From Paenibacillus nasutitermitis (GTDB taxonomy: Bacteria; Bacillota; Bacilli; Paenibacillales; Paenibacillaceae): a stretch of 46,122 nucleotides of DNA. Positions 41,365-46,122 of the stretch are shown piece by piece; the stretch's first letter is position 1, and each line of letters starts with the position of its first letter. The translations under genes were made by a program, and so were the position numbers. The notes beneath the pieces were generated by a model, which worked only from the letters and a program-made list of their open reading frames with translations, did not search any database and was not told the origin of the DNA. The DNA is taken from contig NZ_BMHP01000019.1 in NCBI RefSeq assembly GCF_014641075.1, positions 1-46,122 on the forward strand, read 5' to 3'.

Positions 41365-42597
41365 ATGCAATTACAAGGAGAATGGATGACCGCGGGACAT
41401 TTTGCGGACAAGGCGGGTGTAACGAAACGGACCATCCAGTTTTACGATAAAGTAGGACTTTTAAGTCCAAGCCATAGAACGAGCACCGGGCACCGATATT
41501 ACACAAAGCAAGATTTGGCTCGGCTCCAAAGAATCCTGACACTTAAGTATATCGGAATGACCATTGATGAGATCAGAAGTATCATACATCAAGACGGGCA
41601 CGAAGTGGATCTGAAGGAATCATTACGACTTCAGAGTACAATTATTGGTCAGAAAATGGAACATCTCCGTCTTGTCCAGAAAACGGTTAAGGAAACCCTC
41701 TCGCTTCTGGAAAGCTTGGAACAAAAGGAACAGGAAAGTTATGGGCACAATATAGGATTTTCCGAAAGCAGTCCGGCTTGGGATTTATTCGCATCTATTA
41801 TCCGAGTCGTGAACCAGGAGTATGAGAGTGCGTTCAACCTGCAGACAAGGATTCGATTACATGACGACTTTAGTGTAAATACATATAAATGGCATCATTG
41901 GCTATTCGATAAGATGATTATCCCAGAGTCTAGTACGATCCTTGAGTTGGGTTGCGGGGATGCAGCTCTATGGAAACGGAATGCAGATCGGATACCGGAA
42001 GGCTGGGATATAACACTGACCGACCTTTCTGATGGAATGTTAAACGATGCTAGGGAGGGACTGAAGCATTGTGTGCCCCCTAACCGATTTCGGTTTTCGT
42101 CTGCCGATGCACGCTCGATACCTTTTCCGGACGCAAGTTTTGATGTAATTTTGGCGAACCATATGCTATATCATGTGACCGAACGTCATCAGTCCTTAAA
42201 GGAAATTTATCGTGTTCTCAAGCCCGGAGGCATACTTATCTCATCCACGATGGGGAAGCATCATATGTTAGAAGTAAAGGAGTTTTTGAGCCAAATAAAT
42301 CCAAATTATGATTTTGGGCGTCAGGATTTCGCCTGTGAGTTTGGATTAGAGAACGGGGCAGATCAACTTAATGCCGTAGGTTTCGTAGATATCCGCTTGG
42401 AACGGTATGAAGACGCACTAAAAGTAACTGGTGCTCAGCCGCTAATTGACTACATCCGAACAACTCCTGGAGGCCGAGAAAATCTAACTGATAGCCGGCT
42501 GGCTCAACTAGAGATCATGCTAAAAGAACAGATAGATGCAATGGGCAACATTCATATTACGAAGGAGGTAGGGGTATTCTTCGCTTTTCGTAAATAA
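41365..42597 (+). CDS. MerR-type regulator fused to a SAM methyltransferase
   Basis: This is a fusion of 410 residues from ATG 41365, set by GGAGG (41352-41356). The N-terminal winged helix reads MTAGHFADKAGVTKRTIQFY, then DKVGLLSPSHR and GHRYYTKQDLARLQ, followed by a coiled helix to about 120. A class I methyltransferase occupies about 185-320: motif I ILELGCGDAALWKRNA, SADARSIPF, ILANHMLYHV and EIYRVLKPGGILISS. It may sense and modify a small molecule, with the MerR part autoregulating from the promoter at 40117. The pairing with wecB is notable. The methyl acceptor is unknown. Confidence 0.88.
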   Translation: MQLQGEWMTAGHFADKAGVTKRTIQFYDKVGLLSPSHRTSTGHRYYTKQDLARLQRILTLKYIGMTIDEIRSIIHQDGHEVDLKESLRLQSTIIGQKMEHLRLVQKTVKETLSLLESLEQKEQESYGHNIGFSESSPAWDLFASIIRVVNQEYESAFNLQTRIRLHDDFSVNTYKWHHWLFDKMIIPESSTILELGCGDAALWKRNADRIPEGWDITLTDLSDGMLNDAREGLKHCVPPNRFRFSSADARSIPFPDASFDVILANHMLYHVTERHQSLKEIYRVLKPGGILISSTMGKHHMLEVKEFLSQINPNYDFGRQDFACEFGLENGADQLNAVGFVDIRLERYEDALKVTGAQPLIDYIRTTPGGRENLTDSRLAQLEIMLKEQIDAMGNIHITKEVGVFFAFRK

Positions 42598-42602
42598 TTC
42601 AA

Positions 42603-42666
42603 GGGTTCCCTTCGGCAAGTTGAGAGGCTGCTCTTTCTCAATTCGACCCGGCTAAGGGATCAACCC
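42603..42666 (+). repeat. Nested hairpin, possible degenerate cassette unit
   Basis: An outer stem GGGTT-CCCTT pairs with AAGGG-ATC-AACCC, enclosing TTGAGA-GGCTGCTCTT-TCTCAA. GGCTAAGGG (42650-42658) recalls a degraded GCTAACGG core. It lies where a cassette boundary would be expected, between the MerR-methyltransferase gene and the next acetyltransferase. It could equally be a terminator. Confidence 0.4.
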
Positions 42667-42739
42667 GTCATTTTAAATTACCCTGGTAGAATAACAGTTA
42701 TAATTGAGTTTATTGATGCGGATAGCCAAAGGAGAAAAA

Positions 42740-43570
42740 ATGTTAACGACACAACAATTAAAAGATATTGAACAATTGCAAAAAGAGTGTGAGACTCATG
42801 ATCATTTACAACTGAAGCTTAACTGGGAGATGCTTGAAAACCGCGGATCTGATCAACTGGATTTTTTCCATTACGAAAATGACGAGCTTGTAGCGTTTCT
42901 AGGTTTGTACGCTTTTGGTTCTACAGTCGAAGTATGCGGCATGGTTAATCCAAGTGAACGACGAAAGGGGCATTTCCATCGATTGTTCCGACTAGGAATG
43001 GAAAAGGTCAAACAAAACGGATACAAGAAAATCTTGTTGAACGCGCCTGCGGGATCCGATACGGCAAAAGCTTTTTTGTGTAAACAAGGTGCTGAATATG
43101 CATTCTCGGAGCATCAAATGGAGTGGAAAGAAAAGCCTCTTGAAGGAACGGATAATATTCTTCTGAGGCAAGCAACATTAGAAGATTACGAAATGCGCGT
43201 ACGATTATCCGTTACGGCGTTCGGAGTGGACGAAGAAGACGCCAGAGCGATGGAAAGCATGGCCTTGGGGGATAACACTAATATGCTCATGATTGTCGTG
43301 AACGAAGGGACGGTAGGGAAAATTCGAGTGAGCCGTGAAGAGGGGCAAGCGTGGATTTATGGATTTGCCATTTTGCCAGAATACCAAGGCAAAGGAATAG
43401 GCAGAAAAGTGTTGCGCCGAGTTATTAAAGAGCAAAGCTCGGCTGGATACTCCGTACACTTAGAAGTCGAAATGAAAAACGACCATGCTCTAGGGTTATA
43501 TGAATCGGTTGGATTCAAAGCGGTACATGCACAAGATTACTATAAATATCAACCAAGTTTCTCTATATGA
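42740..43570 (+). CDS. Tandem-domain GNAT acetyltransferase (cassette 3 or 4)
   Basis: This protein has 276 residues from ATG 42740 (AAAGGAG, spacing 5). It carries two GNAT domains. The first (about 35-135) has VEVCGMVNPSERRKGHFHRL. The second (about 150-276) has the complete acetyl-CoA site IYGFAILPEYQGKGIGRKVL and the ending NDHALGLYESVGF. The first domain may be degenerate, serving as a scaffold, as in other tandem GNATs. It is cytosolic and the substrate is unknown. Repeat unit 3 begins 16 bp after the stop. Confidence 0.87.
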   Translation: MLTTQQLKDIEQLQKECETHDHLQLKLNWEMLENRGSDQLDFFHYENDELVAFLGLYAFGSTVEVCGMVNPSERRKGHFHRLFRLGMEKVKQNGYKKILLNAPAGSDTAKAFLCKQGAEYAFSEHQMEWKEKPLEGTDNILLRQATLEDYEMRVRLSVTAFGVDEEDARAMESMALGDNTNMLMIVVNEGTVGKIRVSREEGQAWIYGFAILPEYQGKGIGRKVLRRVIKEQSSAGYSVHLEVEMKNDHALGLYESVGFKAVHAQDYYKYQPSFSI

Positions 43571-43585
43571 ATGTTTTCAATTTGC

Positions 43586-43668
43586 ACTAACGGAACACTG
43601 TAGCTCAACAATAAACAACAGGCTGCCGCCGTGGCCTGTTGTTGCGCTAACGGACAGATTTGTTGAAC
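43586..43668 (+). repeat. Cassette repeat unit 3
   Basis: The left core is ACTAACGGAACACTGTAGCT (43586-43605). The hairpin AACAACAGGC...GCCTGTTGTT (43614-43643) has TGCCGCCGTG as loop. The right core is GCGCTAACGGACAGATTTGT (43644-43663), continuing TGAAC. Confidence 0.78.
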
Positions 43669-43682
43669 TTTAATTGCCAATA

Positions 43683-43693
43683 TGTGGTATTAT
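43683..43693 (+). promoter_or_regulatory. Cassette promoter, extended -10
   Basis: TGTGGTATTAT, identical to 39413-39423. A TTGAAC inside the right core (43663-43668) lies 19 bp before the -10, so the core may supply the -35. Confidence 0.45.
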
Positions 43694-43737
43694 CATTGCG
43701 ATAAGATAGTTGGAATTGATAAAAAGGGGATGATTGA

Positions 43738-44385
43738 ATGGGGTCTAGGTTTATGCATTTGTTGATTTCAGATTTTGTATGCAAGGAGTTGTCAATCAAG
43801 CAACGTGGTGAAATGCTCCTTGGAGCGATAGCACGAGATGCAAAATCAGAAAAAAACGATACCCATTTCGTAGGAGATCGATTTAAGTATGGCGTCAACA
43901 GGCGATGGGAGTACGGTCGGTTCATCATGAAATATAAGGAGCGTATCACTGAGCCTTTTATGTTGGGTTATTTAACCCATTTGGTTGCGGATGAAGTTTG
44001 GGCAATGAAGTCTTATTTTAGTGGTTTTGAAGAGAGGCTAAAGAACGACCCAACACTGTACGAGCGTTATCACCAAGACTTTCGATTGTGCAATGCGAAG
44101 CTAAATGAAAAATATGCTTCTGATGGACTTTACAAAGCCCTAAATTCCGCTGTGTACATACCGAGTATTGAAGAACTTGATGAGAAGAATGTATTAGATT
44201 TCAAGAAACATGCATTGGACGACTTTAACTATCCAATTGAACAGGTTGAGCAAAAGTTGAGCATTTTTTCGTTCGAAGAGATTTTGGCATACTTAGAACG
44301 CTCGGCTTATCGTGCATTGGATGTTTGTCGACAATTATTCGTTACTGGAAATATTAAGATGCATCCATATGCCCTATTTGACTAA
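43738..44385 (+). CDS. Zinc-dependent phospholipase C-like protein (cassette 4)
   Basis: This 215-residue all-helical protein starts at ATG 43738 (AAAAAGGGGA upstream). FMHLLISDFVCKEL, LLGAIARDAKSEKNDTHFVG and FMLGYLTHLVADEVWAMKSY carry His and Asp spaced as in the zinc-dependent phospholipase C/S1-P1 fold (GYLTHLVAD is the key helix). It is probably a hydrolase; there is no signal peptide and the substrate is unknown. The stop codon TAA is part of the next left core (GAC-TAA-CGG). Confidence 0.7.
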   Translation: MGSRFMHLLISDFVCKELSIKQRGEMLLGAIARDAKSEKNDTHFVGDRFKYGVNRRWEYGRFIMKYKERITEPFMLGYLTHLVADEVWAMKSYFSGFEERLKNDPTLYERYHQDFRLCNAKLNEKYASDGLYKALNSAVYIPSIEELDEKNVLDFKKHALDDFNYPIEQVEQKLSIFSFEEILAYLERSAYRALDVCRQLFVTGNIKMHPYALFD

Positions 44386-44460
44386 CGGAGAAGGATAGTT
44401 AAATGCGAAGGGCTGCCGCTTGGTAGCCCTTCACTACGCTAACGGGCAGGATTGTTCAAT
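44381..44460 (+). repeat. Cassette repeat unit 4
   Basis: The left core is ACTAACGGAGAAGGATAGTT (44381-44400). The hairpin GAAGGGCTGCC-GCTT-GGTAGCCCTTC (44407-44432) is an 11-bp stem with one G-T pair. The right core is ACGCTAACGGGCAGGATTGT (44436-44455), continuing TCAAT. It is the clearest unit of the array. Confidence 0.8.
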
Positions 44461-44571
44461 GAAGCAGTCGAATTCTATTCCTAATTCAAAATAGACAAAT
44501 TAATTGATGGTTAACAGATGAAATTATTGCCTTACATGGAATCAGATTTTAAGGAATTAGGAGAGAATTAC

Positions 44572-45365
44572 ATGCGCAGGAATTGCAAGTTGATCTTAGT
44601 TGAAGGATTATGCGGTACGGGCAAATCAACGTTAGCAGAACGATTGCACGGTTACCTAGTAAAGAAAGACATATCATCCCGTTTTTATAATGAAGGCGCC
44701 ATGCTGCATCCGACGAGCTTAAATTGGCACGCTTTCTTCCGAGAAGTGGAATATAAGGAACTTCTGGAGCGATATCCGAATGCATCTAACGAAATCAGTT
44801 CGCGGGCTATAAATAATGGAAGCAACTATCTGATTCCGAGTCCATGGCGCCATGTAACGAATTGAAAGAACTATATTCCGAGCTGAAGTCTCGCGAGCTA
44901 TGCTGGACGTCTTCTCCCGTAGCTACGCTGTCAGAGTTTACAAATTCAATCCAGGGGCAGTGGGCACGTTTTGCTAATCTTGCCAGCACTTCAGGCGAGG
45001 TTTATGTGCTTGAAGCTGTGTTCTTTCAGCATCAGATCCATGATTTGCTACGCCATTATCAAGCTGATGATTATCAAATCGAGCAGCATATCAAGGGTAT
45101 TGCAGGTCAGCTTGCTGCAATGAATCCTGTGTTAATTTATTTAGCTCAACCGAGTGTAAGAGAGCAACAGGTTTGGATTTCCTCCATCCGTTCAAAGCAT
45201 CAATTCGCCACTGAACAAAACATTAGGTTTATGGAGAACCGTAAGCGGATTGAATTAATGCTGCTTGATTTACTTCCTTTTGAAACATATTTAATTGAAA
45301 ATGAAAACCGAGACTGGGAAGATGTTTTTAGTAAAATGGTAGATGCAATTGGTCCAAACTTTTAA
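44572..45365 (+). pseudogene. P-loop kinase-like protein, frameshifted (cassette 5)
   Basis: ATG 44572 follows AGGAGAG. CKLILVEGLCGTGKSTLAER is a Walker A loop of the nucleotide/thymidylate-kinase-like type, continuing HGYLVKKDISSRFYNEGAML. Near 44840 the frame shifts by one, after NNGSNYLIP; the second frame resumes APCNELKELYSELKSRELCW. It continues to SIRSKHQFATEQNIRFMENR and stops at 45365. The two parts together give about 264 residues, a normal length. A one-base indel is the simplest cause. Its function would be phosphorylation of a small molecule. Confidence 0.7.
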
Positions 45366-45413
45366 TTACGAAGAAAGCCATTTTCTGTCGTGGGCAATAC
45401 CATGCTGACTTTA

Positions 45414-45458
45414 CACTAATGGCAGTTTGTTAAGCAAACTGGGAACGCTAGTTCAATG
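45414..45458 (+). repeat. Left half of a cassette unit, interrupted by a small hairpin
   Basis: CACTAATGG is followed by CAGTTTG-TTAAG-CAAACTG (7-bp stem) and then GGAACGCTAGTTCAATG. Removing the hairpin restores the left-core pattern. No right core follows. The recombinase gene begins 64 bp later. Confidence 0.6.
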
Positions 45459-45521
45459 AAAGATTAAAATCTCCCATATGAAGCAAACCTAGATTTAATA
45501 GGTCTAATGGGAGGTTATTTT

Positions 45522-46097
45522 ATGAATTTAAGTGAATTATGGAAACTGTATGAAGCTGATAAGCGGATCCAGGGGTTTAGCCCAAATACATTGAAAGCCC
45601 ACACCTTGCAGATCAAGATGCTGGTAACGGAACTGGGTGACCTGGATATTTCAGATGTTACTCTAAACTTGCTGAAGGAATACTTAGCAAAGCAGTCCGG
45701 TCGATTGAAGCCAAGCAGCTTAGGACATCGCATTCGTTTTGCTCGTTCCCTTTTCCGCTTTGCCTATGAAGAAACATATTTAACCTCAAATCCTTCTCTG
45801 AAATTACGCGAACCCAAAATGGAAAAGCGAATTCCTAAGTTTTTGATCGAGGAAGATGTCATCCACTTGAAAATCTCATGTCAATCCCTGAGGGAAAGGG
45901 CTCTTCTTGAGTTCCTCTACAGTACCGGCTGCCGAGTTGGAGAGGTGGAGAAGATAAACATCGAAGACCTGAACTGGGAAAACGGCTCTGCAATTGTTAA
46001 TGGTAAGGGTTCAAAGCAGAGAGAGGTTTACTTCACGACCGAGTGTAAAGTGTGGTTGAAGATGGATCGTCTACACTTAGTTGGACAGAAAAAATAA
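45522..46097 (+). pseudogene. XerC/D-like tyrosine recombinase, C-terminally truncated
   Basis: ATG 45522 is set by GGGAGG (45509-45514). The N-terminal SAM-like domain has WKLYEADKRIQGFSPNTLKA, LGHRIRFARSLFRFAYEETY and LTSNPSLKLREPKMEKRIPK. The catalytic domain begins ALLEFLYSTGCRVGEVEKIN (first Arg) and includes NGKGSKQREVYF (the beta-hairpin Lys). After VWLK the sequence switches to unrelated residues and stops at 46097, so the H-x-x-R, H/W and Tyr residues are missing. The switch (from about 46062) may mark an IS end, since TTAGTTGGACAG is IS3-like in appearance (weak). It lies directly after the cassette array. It is not a close relative of the 8943 recombinase. Confidence 0.8.
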
Positions 46098-46122
46098 GGG
46101 CTTGTAGAATAAACCTATCATC

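Larger units (their letters stand above)
38744..45458 (+). mobile_element. Integron-like gene-cassette array
   Basis: Small plus-strand genes of unrelated function are separated by a recurrent 80-95 bp unit. The unit consists of a left core (NCTAACGG-NNAA-CGNTAGTT), a variable hairpin of 5-12 bp and a right core (GCTAACGGGCAG-NNTNGTT). Units lie at 39316, 39968, 43586 and 44381, with half-units at 38744 (right) and 45414 (left). In two cassettes the stop codon is the TAA of CTAACGG itself. Gene content (acetyltransferases, lipoprotein, epimerase, kinase) is typical cassette cargo. A tyrosine recombinase follows immediately at 45522. I do not know a described system with this repeat. Confidence 0.65.

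Noticed and set aside
39316..44460. Classical integron attC sites with an IntI integrase
   Set aside because: The cores are direct rather than inverted copies, GTTRRRY/RYYYAAC ends do not fit well, and the nearby recombinase lacks an IntI-specific domain and its catalytic end. I therefore call it integron-like only.

Overview
The window looks like an accessory region of a Paenibacillus-type Firmicute chromosome. This is an inference from gene content: an LplB/YtcP/LipO-type sugar ABC importer with a membrane-bound AraC regulator, a giant S-layer-anchored beta-helix protein, GH106/GH29-type glycosidases, strong GGAGG ribosome-binding sites and mixed GC. I saw no rRNA, tRNA or CRISPR array.

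Layout. (1) 1-5.7 kb is a scrapyard: a decayed tyrosine recombinase fused to an IS110 transposase tail, an intact and GC-rich TetR-MFS drug-efflux pair with matching operators, a clipped DUF5519 gene, a 5'-truncated group II intron (maturase plus domain V) and a broken glycosidase on the minus strand. (2) 5.9-8.7 kb holds an Rrf2 regulator, an NmrA-like oxidoreductase and an MDR-family reductase. (3) 8.7-20 kb mixes intact genes (purC, GH29 fucosidase with a MerR regulator, cupin, nitronate monooxygenase with a divergent TetR) with truncated genes, two copies of an IS110-type non-coding end and four full copies of a repeated non-coding element built on GACAAGAAC. (4) 20.3-37.8 kb is a polysaccharide-use locus, all on the plus strand: two permeases, AraC-type sensor-regulator, solute-binding lipoprotein, a 2253-residue beta-helix/discoidin/Ig/SLH protein, a GH106-like glycosidase and a decayed GH43-type gene. 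(5) 38.1 kb carries a c-di-GMP-I riboswitch that has lost its gene, followed by two more GACAAGAAC elements. (6) 38.7-45.5 kb is an array of small unrelated plus-strand genes (lipoprotein, acetyltransferases, UDP-GlcNAc 2-epimerase with a MerR-methyltransferase, phospholipase-C-like protein, broken P-loop kinase). The genes are separated by a recurrent unit: a CTAACGG core, a variable GC-rich hairpin and a second CTAACGG core. It ends in a truncated XerC/D-like tyrosine recombinase at the window edge.

The main novelty candidates are the integron-like cassette array of (6) and the six-copy GACAAGAAC element family. The two are physically linked, because three of the elements (and one partial copy) lead straight into the same CTAACG core. 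In the GACAAGAAC family each element keeps its own variable arm sequence, yet the complementarity between its units is preserved. Two further points stand out: a pair of IS110 leader (bridge-RNA-type) sequences that differ mostly in one internal block, and two unrelated MerR genes whose 19-bp-spacer promoters share the same operator core.

Functional reading (inference): the importer, beta-helix protein, GH106-like, GH29 and GH43-like genes fit uptake and breakdown of a rhamnose/fucose-containing plant polysaccharide such as rhamnogalacturonan. The rest records repeated insertion, deletion and recombination.
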